DNA of 64,000 nt. Origin: Chloroflexota bacterium (lineage in GTDB: Bacteria; Chloroflexota; Anaerolineae; UBA2200). Positions within the stretch are counted from its first letter, which is position 1. Every line of letters begins with the position of its first letter. The notes beneath the pieces were generated by a model that was not told the origin of the DNA, did not search any database, and saw only the letters and a list, made by a program, of their open reading frames with translations. Positions 17,826 through 28,166 of the stretch are shown here, piece after piece. The stretch covers positions 1 to 64,000 of the forward strand of contig JAUWJD010000003.1 of assembly GCA_030607875.1 (NCBI GenBank), read 5' to 3'. The position numbers were made by a program, and so were the translations under genes.

Positions 17826-18571
17826 GGCACGGTCTCCCCCTCGGCTACGCTCGGGACAGGCAGGACGGGCTCCCCGGCTGCGCCCAGGCCGCTCTCTGCC
17901 TCGGCCAGCAAGGTCGAATGATCAGCGAACCCGGGGGCCAGGTAGTGATGACCGCACAGCCGACAGTGCACTGCCTCGAACTCTGACTCCCACGGATGAA
18001 CCGTCTGCGCGCCGCCGATGATGTCATCCAAGGTGATGGCCCCAGTGGGGCAGACCAGGACACAGGTACCGCACCCGATGCAGGCATTGGAGGCGATGCG
18101 GAAGGGAGGGCTGACCTTCTTCTCGATGCCCCGATTGATGAGACTGATGGCACCCACGCCGACGATCTCCTGGCAGGCCCGCACACACAGGCCGCAGAGG
18201 ATGCATTTGTCTTCAGGAATGGTGAAGCGTGGCTCGCCGACACCCAGCTCCTCAGCAAGCTGGCGGATGACCGGGACATTCCGGGCCGAGGCCATCAGCA
18301 GCTCCACAGTAATTCGCCGCGACTGCAGCACTACCTCCGAGTTGGTATGCACAACCAGGCCGTCGGTGCAAGGATAGGCGCAAGAGGCCATCAGTCGTCG
18401 GCCCCGGCCTGTCTCCACCTCCACCACACAGAGGCGACAGGCGGCAAAGGGCTCCATTCCCTCGTGATAGCAGAGCGTGGGGATGTAGATGCCATGCTCT
18501 CGCGCCACTTCAAGGATTGTTCGGCCGGGTTCAGTCTCTACTTGCTGACCATCTATGCTCACATGAATCAT
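17822..18571 (-). CDS. HoxU/NuoG N-terminal-like [2Fe-2S]/[4Fe-4S] protein
   Basis: ILEVAREHGIYIPTLCYHEGMEPFAACRLCVVE; CILCGLCVRACQE; CIGCGTCVLVCPTGAI. Confidence 0.9.
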   Translation of the reverse strand: MIHVSIDGQQVETEPGRTILEVAREHGIYIPTLCYHEGMEPFAACRLCVVEVETGRGRRLMASCAYPCTDGLVVHTNSEVVLQSRRITVELLMASARNVPVIRQLAEELGVGEPRFTIPEDKCILCGLCVRACQEIVGVGAISLINRGIEKKVSPPFRIASNACIGCGTCVLVCPTGAITLDDIIGGAQTVHPWESEFEAVHCRLCGHHYLAPGFADHSTLLAEAESGLGAAGEPVLPVPSVAEGETVP

Positions 18572-18580
18572 TCTCAGCTC

Positions 18581-20434
18581 CTACTGCACTACGATGGCAT
18601 CGAAGTTGCAGAGCGACTTGCAGACTCCACACCGAGTGCAAACCCCCGGGTCAATGACGTGTGGCTGGCCCTTCTCACCAGAGATCGCGTCGACCGGACA
18701 GTTGCGCGCACAAACCATACAGCCCGTGCACAACTTGGCAACGACCTCGTAGGTTACGAGTCCCTTGCAGACCTTGGCCGGGCACCTCTTCTCCTTGATA
18801 TGTGTCTCGTATTCGTCGCGGAAGTAGCGGATCGTGGTGAGCACTGGGTTGGGCGCCGTCCCGCCAAGAGCGCACAACGACGATCGCTTGACCTCCTGGC
18901 CTATCTCGATCAAGTACTTGATGTCTCCGTCGCGCCCTTCACCCGCGCAGATGCGTTCCAGTGTCTCCAGCATAGCTCGCGTGCCGACACGGCAGGGGAC
19001 ACATTTGCCACAGGATTCCTCCTGGGTGAACCTCAGGAAGTAACGGGCCAGGTCCACCATGCAGGTGTCCTCGTCGGTCACCACCAACCCACCGGAGCCC
19101 ATAATCGCCCCCAAAGCCGTTAACGATTCGTAATCGATGGACACGTCCAGATGCTCTTTGGGAATGCACCCGCCGGACGGGCCGCCAATCTGGGCGGCCT
19201 TGAATTCCTTGCCACCGGGGATGCCACCGCCAACGTCGTAGATCAACTCGCGCAGGCTGATGCCCATTGGCACCTCGACCAGACCCGTGTTGCGGATCTT
19301 GCCCACCAGCGAGAAGATCATTGTCCCCTTGCTCTTCTCAGTTCCAACACTGGCGAACCAGTCGGCGCCATTTCCAATCACAAGGGGGATGTTGGCCCAG
19401 GTCTTGACGTTGTTGATGTTGGTCGGCTTGCCCCACAGACCCGACTGAGCGGGGAAAGGCGGACGCGGCCGGGGCTCGCCGATTTCGCCCTCTATCGAGG
19501 CCATCAGCGCTGTCTCTTCGCCGCAGACGAAGGCTCCACTGCCGACTCGGATTTCGATATCGAAGTCGAAGCCAGAGCCCAAGATATCCCTCCCCAACAG
19601 GCAATGCTCACGAGCCTGCTTCAGAGCGATCTTCAGATTCTGAATGGCAAGGGGATACTCGTTGCGGATGTAGACGTACCCTTGGGTGGCGCCCATGGCG
19701 TAGGCACCGATGATCATTCCCTCCAAGACGCTGTGAGGGTTGCCCTCCAAGATACTGCGGTCCATAAAAGCGCCGGGATCGCCCTCGTCAGCATTGCAGA
19801 TGACGTATTTGATCTCGCCTCGCGACTGGCGGCAGAAACGCCATTTCATGCTGGTAGGGAAGCCCGCACCGCCCCTGCCTCGCAGCCCCGATGACTTGAC
19901 CTCTTCGATCACCTGTTCTGGCATCATCTGGTAGAGCGCCTTGCTGAGGCCAGTGTAGCCGTTGTGAGCGACATAGTCCTCAATACGCGTGGGATCGATC
20001 TGGCCATTCAACTCCAGCACCCGCCGCATCTGCTTAGTGTAGAATGGCAGCTCGTTTTCGCGCACAATGGTCTGCCCCGTCACTGGGTCCACGAAGAGCA
20101 GGCCGTCAATGATCTCCCCCTGGGCAATTGTCGTAGCCACGATAGCCGGTACGTCGTCCACGGAGACCTTGTTGTAAGCTATCCTCTCGGGGTCAATGGT
20201 GACGAGCGGCCCGATTTCGCAAAAGCCCGGACAGCCGGTGGGCACCATCTCTACCTCGCCAGCCAGCCCTGCCTCCCGCAGAGTCTCCTGCAGGCAAGCT
20301 AGCACTTTGCGACTACCCAGGGCGCGGCAGCCGGTGCCATCGCAGACCCTGATGCGACGCTGCCGCGGATCGGCACTGGCCAGCATCCTCCGGCGGTAAT
20401 CAGCCAGCGCCTGTGGGTTGCGTAGCTCGATCAT
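18581..20434 (-). CDS. nuoF: NuoF-like NADH-binding subunit with N-terminal thioredoxin-like and C-terminal 2x[4Fe-4S] domains (HydB/HoxF type)
   Basis: GLRGRGGAGFPTSMKWRF, CNADEGDPGAFMDRS, ESCGKCVPCRVGT, CTGCMVCARNCPVDAI, CTRCGVCKSLCNFDAI. Confidence 0.95.
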   Translation of the reverse strand: MIELRNPQALADYRRRMLASADPRQRRIRVCDGTGCRALGSRKVLACLQETLREAGLAGEVEMVPTGCPGFCEIGPLVTIDPERIAYNKVSVDDVPAIVATTIAQGEIIDGLLFVDPVTGQTIVRENELPFYTKQMRRVLELNGQIDPTRIEDYVAHNGYTGLSKALYQMMPEQVIEEVKSSGLRGRGGAGFPTSMKWRFCRQSRGEIKYVICNADEGDPGAFMDRSILEGNPHSVLEGMIIGAYAMGATQGYVYIRNEYPLAIQNLKIALKQAREHCLLGRDILGSGFDFDIEIRVGSGAFVCGEETALMASIEGEIGEPRPRPPFPAQSGLWGKPTNINNVKTWANIPLVIGNGADWFASVGTEKSKGTMIFSLVGKIRNTGLVEVPMGISLRELIYDVGGGIPGGKEFKAAQIGGPSGGCIPKEHLDVSIDYESLTALGAIMGSGGLVVTDEDTCMVDLARYFLRFTQEESCGKCVPCRVGTRAMLETLERICAGEGRDGDIKYLIEIGQEVKRSSLCALGGTAPNPVLTTIRYFRDEYETHIKEKRCPAKVCKGLVTYEVVAKLCTGCMVCARNCPVDAISGEKGQPHVIDPGVCTRCGVCKSLCNFDAIVVQ

Positions 20435-20910
20435 CGCTCCCCTCCCGCCTGACGCATCGCGCGCTTCAAGAACTTGTCTACTTTTTTGGGTGTCATCTGC
20501 CCCTCGTATTCGTCATCCAGAACCACAACAGGCCCCAGGGCACAGCACCCCAGGCAGTTGACCGTTTCCAGGGTAAACTGGCGATCACCGGTTGTCCCGC
20601 CCGGCCTAACGCCCAGTTTGGTCTCCAGTCGACTCAGCACTTGGACTGCCCCTCGAACGTGACAGGCTGTGCCGGTGCAGACGCGTATTGTGTGCTCGCC
20701 GCGCGGCATCAAGCTGAAGGCATGATAGAACGTAGCGACGCTGTAAACCTGGCTTAGTGACACTCCGAGCCTCTCGCTAACCAGGATCATCGCATCTTGG
20801 GGCAGATAGCGATACTGGGTCTGGATCTCTTCCAAAACCGATATGAGAGAATCCCCGTGTTCGTTCTTTGCCAGTACATCAGCAAGCTCGGTCGGTTCAA
20901 AATCCATCAT
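20431..20910 (-). CDS. nuoE: NuoE-like [2Fe-2S] thioredoxin-fold subunit
   Basis: VYSVATFYHAFSL, CTGTACHVRGA, ETVNCLGCCALGPVVVLDDEYEGQMTP; 4-bp overlap with nuoF. Confidence 0.95.
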   Translation of the reverse strand: MMDFEPTELADVLAKNEHGDSLISVLEEIQTQYRYLPQDAMILVSERLGVSLSQVYSVATFYHAFSLMPRGEHTIRVCTGTACHVRGAVQVLSRLETKLGVRPGGTTGDRQFTLETVNCLGCCALGPVVVLDDEYEGQMTPKKVDKFLKRAMRQAGGER

Positions 20911-21157
20911 TGGATAATCCTCCTGGCATCAGGCACCCCAGCGGTAAATGCGTGCCATGTTGAGAAAAGGGCAGCTTTCTCGCAATGCGCGCCTTGGTAC
21001 GCAGGAGGCACAGGCGCGCTCACCACGAACCTGTTCAACCCGACTTAGGCACGCTGTGCAGGATAGCAGACGCACCTCGGCCACCATGCACAACATAGCA
21101 CGAAAGCCGTGGGAGTCCCATAAAAAGGTGGAGAGGAGAAGTGAAAAACCTATGAAA

Positions 21158-21188
21158 AAGCGGGCTTTGCCGTCAGCAAAGCCCGCTT
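21158..21188 (-). terminator. Terminator hairpin downstream of the response-regulator/kinase operon
   Basis: AAGCGGGCTTTGC-CGTCA-GCAAAGCCCGCTT with A/T tract on the TTTTTC side (minus strand). Confidence 0.75.
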
Positions 21189-21227
21189 GGTGTGTGATGA
21201 AACGAGGAGAAACGTAGGGGAAGAGGT

Positions 21228-21941
21228 CTAGATGCGACTCTCATCCGGGCAGGCCAGCATGTAACCTACCCCTGGGGTGGTGAGGATATACCGTGGCTTG
21301 GATGGGTCGGGCTCGATCTTGCGGCGCAAGTAGCGGACGTAGGCTCGCAGGTAGTCAATGTCGTTTACGTACTCCGGCCCCCAGACGGCAGCCAGCAACT
21401 GCTCGTGCAACAGCACACAGTTTGCGTTCAGGGCTAATTCGCGCAAAAGAGCATACTCGGTGGCGGTCAAAGCCACCTCCTGCCCACCTACAAAGACTCG
21501 GCGCTGAGCAAAGTTCACGGATATCTCACCGCAGACAAAGTCAGCGTCGGCTCTGACTTCTTCGGGGTATTTGCTGCGCCGCAGCACAGCCCGCACGCGG
21601 GCGACCAGCTCCTTGGAACTGAAAGGCTTGGTCAGATAGTCGTCGGCCCCTGCTTCAAAGCCATTCAGCTTGTCGGATTCCCGGGCCTTGGCGGTCAGCA
21701 TGATCACCGGCACATTCGAGAACTCGCGCACGCGGCGGCAGACCTCGTACCCGTCCATGTCCCGGGGCAACAAGATGTCCAGAAGGATCAAATCAGGCCG
21801 CTCAATGGCTACCATCTCCAGCGCAGTCTTGGCGTCACCTGCGGCGATCACCCGATAGCCCACCGCTTGCAGTACCTCCCGCACCAGTCTCAGCAAACGC
21901 GGCTCGTCATCCACCACCAGAATGCAATCTTTCACTGCCAT
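21228..21941 (-). CDS. OmpR/KdpE-family response regulator
   Basis: ILVVDDEPRLLRLV, LILLDILLPRDMDGYEV, C-terminal winged helix. Confidence 0.92.
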   Translation of the reverse strand: MAVKDCILVVDDEPRLLRLVREVLQAVGYRVIAAGDAKTALEMVAIERPDLILLDILLPRDMDGYEVCRRVREFSNVPVIMLTAKARESDKLNGFEAGADDYLTKPFSSKELVARVRAVLRRSKYPEEVRADADFVCGEISVNFAQRRVFVGGQEVALTATEYALLRELALNANCVLLHEQLLAAVWGPEYVNDIDYLRAYVRYLRRKIEPDPSKPRYILTTPGVGYMLACPDESRI

Positions 21942-21956
21942 GCGCTTCGCCTTCTC

Positions 21957-23366
21957 CTAGTCCTCTGCAGTTTCTGCTCCCTGACTGAGCCCGGCACGGG
22001 GCAGCGTGAAGTACATCGCAGTACCCTCTCCCAATTCGCTTTCGGCCCAGATGCGGCCGCCATGGGCCTCTACGATACTGTGAGCGATGGGCAGCCCCAG
22101 GCCAGAGCCCACCACGTGCTGACCTGATGCAAACTTGACCCGGAAGAACCTCTCGAACAGTCGGTTCAGGTGCTCCGGAGCGATTCCCTGGCCCTGATCG
22201 GCCACGCAAACAACAACTTCATCTTCGCTGACCCACCCGCGCACTACTACTAGCCCGCCTCCAGGAGAGTACTTCACCGCGTTATCCACCAGGTTGAACA
22301 GAACCCGCCGCATACGCCCAGAGTCAGCGTCTACAACAGGAAAATCCGGCGGGAAGCTCACCAGGAAACGGTGTACGTCCGTGCGCCTGCTCAGGTCATC
22401 AACAACCTCTTGGACCAAGTGGGCCAGTAGGGTTGGCTCCTTCTCTATCTCGAGCTGGCCAGCATCGATCATCGAGGTTTCCAGCAAGTCGGCAGTTATC
22501 TCGCTCAGCTTATCGCTTTCCTCGCCAATGATCTCCAGATACTCACGCGCAGTCTGCTCTTCCCACTGCACGTCATCGAGCAGCAGGGCTGAAGCATAGC
22601 CTTTTATCGAAGCCAACGGAGTGCGCATGTCATGAGACAGAGCCGCCATGATGTCTTGCTGCAGCTTGCTCGCCTCTTCTAGCACCTGTCGGCTATGGCT
22701 GACTTCACGGGCGAGACGAAGTCGGTCAACTGCTAGCGCCAGCAGACCCACCAGAGTGCGGGCGAGCTCGAGGTCGGATTCCGTGAATTCCAGGGGCTTG
22801 CGCCAGTTCTCCAGGATCACAGCACCGAGTGTGCCATCTCCACACACGAGAGGCACGCAGACCACACTACGAGGATGCTCCGAGCTACGCATCAATCGCC
22901 GGAAGAGAGCGCGGTTCTCTGGCGCAGCGTCAGCCATCGCCTCGGCGGCTTGCTCCGACGTCGCATAGTGCGCCGCCTGACCTGACTGGAATACCTTGCC
23001 AACAATGGATTCCCCGCTTTTCAGACTGACCCGAGATATAGCATCCGTATCGTAGCCATGGGCACACTCGGCTACCAGTCGGTCAGGGCCGGCCTGATAG
23101 AGGAAGAGTGCACCTGCATCGGCAGGCTCAAAGACGTCAAGCAGCCTGTGTAAGCCCTCCTTAGGCAGTGTCTCCAGATTGGTGTCGAATGCGATAGTCC
23201 GGGCAAAAACACTGATCGCAAGAACCTGGTTCACAGCAGGCACATATTCTCCTTCCAGTGCTATGGGCGTGACCCGGTGCTGCCGTTTGGACTGGATGAA
23301 TACCACGTATGGTCTCCTCTGCACGCTTGACTGACAAGGGAGAGAGAACAGCTTGGTTCTACACAC
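21957..23366 (-). CDS. GAF-domain sensor histidine kinase
   Basis: ALSHDMRTPLASIKGYASALL, NLVDNAVKYSPGGG, DQGQGIAPEHLNRLFERFFR. Confidence 0.92.
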   Translation of the reverse strand: MCRTKLFSLPCQSSVQRRPYVVFIQSKRQHRVTPIALEGEYVPAVNQVLAISVFARTIAFDTNLETLPKEGLHRLLDVFEPADAGALFLYQAGPDRLVAECAHGYDTDAISRVSLKSGESIVGKVFQSGQAAHYATSEQAAEAMADAAPENRALFRRLMRSSEHPRSVVCVPLVCGDGTLGAVILENWRKPLEFTESDLELARTLVGLLALAVDRLRLAREVSHSRQVLEEASKLQQDIMAALSHDMRTPLASIKGYASALLLDDVQWEEQTAREYLEIIGEESDKLSEITADLLETSMIDAGQLEIEKEPTLLAHLVQEVVDDLSRRTDVHRFLVSFPPDFPVVDADSGRMRRVLFNLVDNAVKYSPGGGLVVVRGWVSEDEVVVCVADQGQGIAPEHLNRLFERFFRVKFASGQHVVGSGLGLPIAHSIVEAHGGRIWAESELGEGTAMYFTLPRAGLSQGAETAED

Positions 23367-23380
23367 AAGTATACTTGAGA

Positions 23381-25096
23381 TTAGTTCGCCGTGTCAACAT
23401 CCCGCATCCCCGGGTCCACGACTGCCGTGCGCAGACTGCGCATGGTCTGAATGGTATCTGCTTCGCCCCCAGATTTCTCCAGGCGCAAACGGACGATACG
23501 GGCAAAGCGCAAAGCCATGCCTGACTTGTACTGCGGGCTGTCCTGGATATTACTGAACGCTACCTCCACCACTACCTCAGGCCGCACGAACACGGTACCG
23601 CGCGCCTCGGCAACCTTCAAAGCCGATAATCGTTCGGTCATGCGCTGGAATTCCTCGTCGGTCAGGCCCTTGAACGTCTTGCCCACTTTAAGCAATTCGC
23701 CGCTTTTCTCGTCCCGCGCTGCCAGGTGGTAGTTGGAGAGCCAGCCGTGCCGCCGGCCATAGCCCCAGTCGGCAGCAACGATCACCAGGTCAAGGGTGAT
23801 GACCGGCTTGATCTTCAGCCAATGTCGGCCACGGACGCCAGGGTTATAAGGGCTGTCCAATTCCTTGGCCACAAGCCCCTCGTGCCCGGCCATGCGCGCT
23901 GCTCTAAGAAAGTCCTCGCCCTGCGCTGGTGACGTGGGCAACAGCCGTTCCACCAGCGTAATGCTGCCACGCACACGCTGCAGTTCCTCAACCCGCTGGT
24001 GATAGGGCCGGTCAATCCACGAGCCCCCATCCGAATAGAGCAGATCGAACAGGTACAGCTTGACCGGGAGCTGCTCGCGCATAGCGTCGATGTCATGCAC
24101 CCGACGCAATCGCCGCATCAACTGCTGAAAGGGCAATGGCCGGCCGGCCGCACCGACGGCAACGACTTCGCCTTCAAGAATCGCCACGTCAGCCTTGACC
24201 TCTTGCAGGATCTGCTCCTGCACTTCGGGCAAGCTGGCCGTCAAGTCGGACAGGCGTCGCGAAAAGAGCCAAACCCGCTGGCCGTCTTTGTGTATCTGTA
24301 CCCGCGCGCCATCCAGGTTGTATTCCATGGCAAGTCGAGCATGGAGGAAGTCAAACGCCTCTTGCACCGAAGCGGCGGTTTGGGCCAACATGGGCTTGAT
24401 CGGCTGGCCGAGCGTAATGCTGCTGCGCTGCAATCCGTCACGACCCTCCAGCAGTGCGGCCTCCGCGACTCTGCCAACGTCGCCCATGAGCATGTTGGCC
24501 TTACGCACCAGCTCCCGAGGGACGTCTGCGGCTAGCGCGATGCCATCCAGCAGCAAACCTTCGCTCACGCCGTGCCGCATCTCGTCAACAGCGACTTTGA
24601 CGATGTACTTGGCCTCCAGTGGCGTCGCCCGCTGCAAGAGTGCGTGCAGGATGTCGTCCTTGCGCTGGCGTGAGCCTGGCCCGCTGGCGGCGGCGATGTC
24701 CTGGAAAGCCCGCCACACCTCGTCCAGAGCAAGAGGCACAGCCGGTGTCTGGGTGCGCGCTCCCCTCTCGAACATCATCTGCACGCTCTGCCCGAAATCC
24801 ACTGCCTGGCGTGCAATCGCCTCTCGCTGCTCAGCCGTCGTCTTTGCCACCTGGTTGACAACCCGCGCTGCTGCTGCGCCGCTGAGGTTCAGCGGCCGGC
24901 CGCGTCTCTCAGGGAAAATGCGTCCGATGATCATTCGTGTTGCTGGAGCAATCTCGCCTGCCGGTAGCTGACGCAGGTACTCTGCCACCAGCGCGGCCAT
25001 AACCTTGCGTGCGCGTGTGGCCTCCAGGCTCTCTCCCAGTTCGGCAAACTCGGCGAACAGAGGCATAACCGGATCTCTCCATCTACGGTGACACAA
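23381..25096 (-). CDS. lig: ATP-dependent DNA ligase
   Basis: AMEYNLDGARVQIHKDG, LEGEVVA, EGLVAKELDSPY, WLKIKP; true start probably internal (MPLFAEFAELG). Confidence 0.92.
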   Translation of the reverse strand: MCHRRWRDPVMPLFAEFAELGESLEATRARKVMAALVAEYLRQLPAGEIAPATRMIIGRIFPERRGRPLNLSGAAAARVVNQVAKTTAEQREAIARQAVDFGQSVQMMFERGARTQTPAVPLALDEVWRAFQDIAAASGPGSRQRKDDILHALLQRATPLEAKYIVKVAVDEMRHGVSEGLLLDGIALAADVPRELVRKANMLMGDVGRVAEAALLEGRDGLQRSSITLGQPIKPMLAQTAASVQEAFDFLHARLAMEYNLDGARVQIHKDGQRVWLFSRRLSDLTASLPEVQEQILQEVKADVAILEGEVVAVGAAGRPLPFQQLMRRLRRVHDIDAMREQLPVKLYLFDLLYSDGGSWIDRPYHQRVEELQRVRGSITLVERLLPTSPAQGEDFLRAARMAGHEGLVAKELDSPYNPGVRGRHWLKIKPVITLDLVIVAADWGYGRRHGWLSNYHLAARDEKSGELLKVGKTFKGLTDEEFQRMTERLSALKVAEARGTVFVRPEVVVEVAFSNIQDSPQYKSGMALRFARIVRLRLEKSGGEADTIQTMRSLRTAVVDPGMRDVDTAN

Positions 25097-25330
25097 AAGC
25101 TATGGCAATGAACTCGGACATGCTGTAGTCGAGACCAAAGGAGCAAGCTGACTGCAGTATAGCATAACTCCAAATGGAACCCCAAAGCCCTTTGGCCCGC
25201 TAACATCGCTCCCAGCATGGACTGGATCTCTGTAGACCAATTTGCCTTGTCCAGAGCACACACACTATAATGGGCCATCTTCGAAAGTGGTGCTGCTAGA
25301 AATCCTCAGGCGGGAGGGATTCGGTAGGGC

Positions 25331-25828
25331 ATGGAAGAGGTGGATGTGATCATCAAGGGCCACGCCATCGTCTGCTCTAATGTCGTTTTCGATGCGGGCA
25401 TAGCGATCACGCTCCCAATCTGCCTGAGCAGATCGAGAGAGGATGGGAGGATAGCTTCGCTTCTCCTGCCGGGAGAGCTGAGATTGAGATGGCCCTGCCA
25501 TTGATGCTGACAGCGGTCAATCAGGACAGACTTGATCTGACTACGCTGACCGAGCTAATGTCCGAGATATGGCCTGTACCCGCGAAAGGGTGTCATTCAG
25601 GTTGGCTCGGATGCTGACTTGGTCATCATAGACATGAACCGGCAGACGATGATAGACCGGTAGACCATGTACACCAAACAGAAGGACGCGGCCCGCATGT
25701 TCGATGGCTGGCAGGTGATTGGCATTCCAGTCATGACCATCGTGCGGGGCGCCGTAATCATGCGAGATGAAGAGAGCACTGGCGAGCCAGGGTACGGCCA
25801 GTTCATCTCGCCTCCTGGAGGTGGGTAG
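25331..25828 (+). pseudogene. Degraded dihydropyrimidinase/hydantoinase-type cyclic amidohydrolase
   Basis: N-terminal EEVDVIIKGHAIVCSNVVFDAGIAI, large gap, then EIEMALPLMLTAVNQDRLDLTTLTELMSE / frameshift / YGLYPRKGVIQVGSDADLVIIDMNRQTMIDR*TMYTKQKDAARMFDGWQVIGIPVMTIVRGAVIM. Confidence 0.8.
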
Positions 25829-25935
25829 ATTCTCAGAAGACATCCGAGCGGTTCTTGTATCCAGATGCGACACCGACGATACAACGTGACATCAAATCTG
25901 TCAACACACTACGAGAAGGGGGACAAGACACTGAA

Positions 25936-26901
25936 ATGAGGTTACTGGTAGCTTTGGGAGGCAACGCAATCAAGCAGGCCCATGAGGAGGGCACCCCTGA
26001 GGAACAGTTCGCCAACTGCAAGACGACTACCACGCTCATGGCCGAAATCGTGAGCAGAATGAGCGAAAAAGATCGGCTGATCATCACCCATGGCAATGGC
26101 CCCCAGGCTGGCAACCTTTTGGTGCAGCAGGACGTTGGCAAGGACCATGTGCCCCCACAGACGATGGACATCGTCGGAGCGATGACGCAGGGTCAGATTG
26201 GCTACATGCTGCAGCAAACGTTGCTCAATTTCCTGAAGGACAGGGGCCTGAAGGTGCCGGTTGCTGCGGTGGTGAATCAGGTGCTGGTCAACGAAGATGA
26301 TCCAGAGTTCTTTGGCGATGCGGCCTCAAAGCCGGTAGGGAACTTTTTGACTGAGGAGGAGGCCAAGCAACTGCAGCGGGAGCATCCGGAGTACATCGTG
26401 AAGAAGGTCAAGCCCAAGGGCGAGAGAGCCTGGAGGAGGACGGTCCCCTCTCCCGATCCCATTGCCAATATCGGCAGTGAAGGGATCAAGCGCATGGTCG
26501 ATGCAGGGATCATCGTCATCGCCTCTGGCGGCGGTGGCATACCGGTGGTGCTGGATGAAAACGGGCACTACAAGGGTGTGGAAGCTGTGATCGATAAGGA
26601 CCTCGCTGGAGAACGACTGGCAGAGGTGGTCAATGCGGATGTGTTCCTGATCCTCACCGACGTCGAGAAGGCGAAGCTGAACTTTGGCAAGCCAAACGAG
26701 GAGGAGGTAGGTGCGATAACCCTCTCAGAAGCCAGGAAGTATCTGGCTGGGGGGCACTTCCTGGCCGGCAGCATGGGGCCAAAGGTCAAAGCCTGCATCC
26801 GGTTCCTGGAATGGGGCGGGAAGAAGGCCATCATCACCTCGCTGGACAAAGCGGTGGAGGCCCTCAAGGACAAGACTGGCACGAGGATCATACCTGGTTA
26901 G
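25936..26901 (+). CDS. arcC: Carbamate kinase
   Basis: LLVALGGNAIKQ, THGNGPQAGNLL, VIASGGGGIPV, VIDKDLAGERLAE, ILTDVEKAKLNFG. Confidence 0.93.
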   Translation: MRLLVALGGNAIKQAHEEGTPEEQFANCKTTTTLMAEIVSRMSEKDRLIITHGNGPQAGNLLVQQDVGKDHVPPQTMDIVGAMTQGQIGYMLQQTLLNFLKDRGLKVPVAAVVNQVLVNEDDPEFFGDAASKPVGNFLTEEEAKQLQREHPEYIVKKVKPKGERAWRRTVPSPDPIANIGSEGIKRMVDAGIIVIASGGGGIPVVLDENGHYKGVEAVIDKDLAGERLAEVVNADVFLILTDVEKAKLNFGKPNEEEVGAITLSEARKYLAGGHFLAGSMGPKVKACIRFLEWGGKKAIITSLDKAVEALKDKTGTRIIPG

Positions 26902-26969
26902 GTGTGTGTGGCTATGCGCCACACAAATGCAGGTGGGATCGAGCCACGAAGGGGAGGGCTTTGGATACA

Positions 26970-28049
26970 ATGATGACCAGGATAAGCTTCAACCGGGGAG
27001 TGCCCAGTGTGGACTCTTTTCCCGCCGCTCAAATCGCAGAGTGTGCTGCGGCCATCCTGCACGTGGATGCCAACACGGTTCTGCAGTACGGTCAGCCATT
27101 TGGCTACCTGCCACTGCGCGAGATGATCGCCGGGTGGCATGGAGCGAGAGCCGAAGAGGTCATGATTAGCAATGGCTCGCTCCAGATACTGGAGTTTCTC
27201 TCGACGCTTTTCCTGCAACCGGACGATACCGTCTTTGTGGAGCAACCAACCTATGACCGGACTATTACTATTTTTCGCCGTCACAAGGCCAGTATTGTTG
27301 GCATACCACTGCAACATGATGGCCCTGACATCGAGTTCCTGGCTGAGCAGTTGCGCATAGTGTCCCCCAAGTTCTTCTACGGGATTCCTGATTTTCAGAA
27401 CCCGTCGGGCGTCACTGTCTCCCTGGCAAAGCGTGAGGAAATCATCCGTCTTGCGGGGGAGCACGACTTCTGGATCGTGGAGGATGCTCCCTATCGGCCA
27501 CTGCGGTACAAAGGGACGGATGTGACGAGCATGAGATCACTCCAGCCAAGCAGAGTGATACACATGTCGTCATTCACCAAGCTGCTTAGCCCGGGGCTGC
27601 GAGTGGGCTACATCGTTGCCCCCAAGCACATCTTTGAGGCTCTGGGCCCCATCGTAGCCAACACCTACGTGTGCCCTGGGCTCTTTGCCGAGGGAATTGT
27701 CTACGAGTTCTGCCGACGAGGATGGTTGGCACCCAACATCGAGAAGCTGAAAAATCTCTATCGTCCCAAGCTCGAAGCCACGCTTGTGGCGCTGCAAGAA
27801 CACCTGCCCAGCGCCGATTGGGTGAAACCGGAAGGCGGTTATTTCGTCGGAGTCACTCTGCCCGAAGGGACACATGTGGCCGACCTGTGTGAGAGAGCAC
27901 CGACGGTCGGGCTGAGCCTCTCCGATGGGCGGGGCTTTTTTCCCCAGGGCGGCGGGGATAGGTTCCTGCGCCTGGCCTTCCCTGCTCTCAGCGTATCTGA
28001 AATCCACGAAGGCGTCTCTCGTCTGGCCAGCTTGCTATCCCATGATTAG
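26970..28049 (+). CDS. PLP-dependent class I/II aminotransferase (2-aminoadipate/LysN-like)
   Basis: QYGQPFGYLPLREMIAGWH, GIPDFQNPSGVTVS, SSFTKLLSPGLRVGYI. Confidence 0.88.
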   Translation: MMTRISFNRGVPSVDSFPAAQIAECAAAILHVDANTVLQYGQPFGYLPLREMIAGWHGARAEEVMISNGSLQILEFLSTLFLQPDDTVFVEQPTYDRTITIFRRHKASIVGIPLQHDGPDIEFLAEQLRIVSPKFFYGIPDFQNPSGVTVSLAKREEIIRLAGEHDFWIVEDAPYRPLRYKGTDVTSMRSLQPSRVIHMSSFTKLLSPGLRVGYIVAPKHIFEALGPIVANTYVCPGLFAEGIVYEFCRRGWLAPNIEKLKNLYRPKLEATLVALQEHLPSADWVKPEGGYFVGVTLPEGTHVADLCERAPTVGLSLSDGRGFFPQGGGDRFLRLAFPALSVSEIHEGVSRLASLLSHD

Positions 28050-28166
28050 TTGCCACTTGGGTTTATTGGCAGGTCATCCGGGGGCATGTCGCTGGGTTAA
28101 GTTGGGCGAAGACCGCAGTCCGCCATCACAGATGCGGGACCTCTGGTCAGGAGGGAGAGGGGCGAG

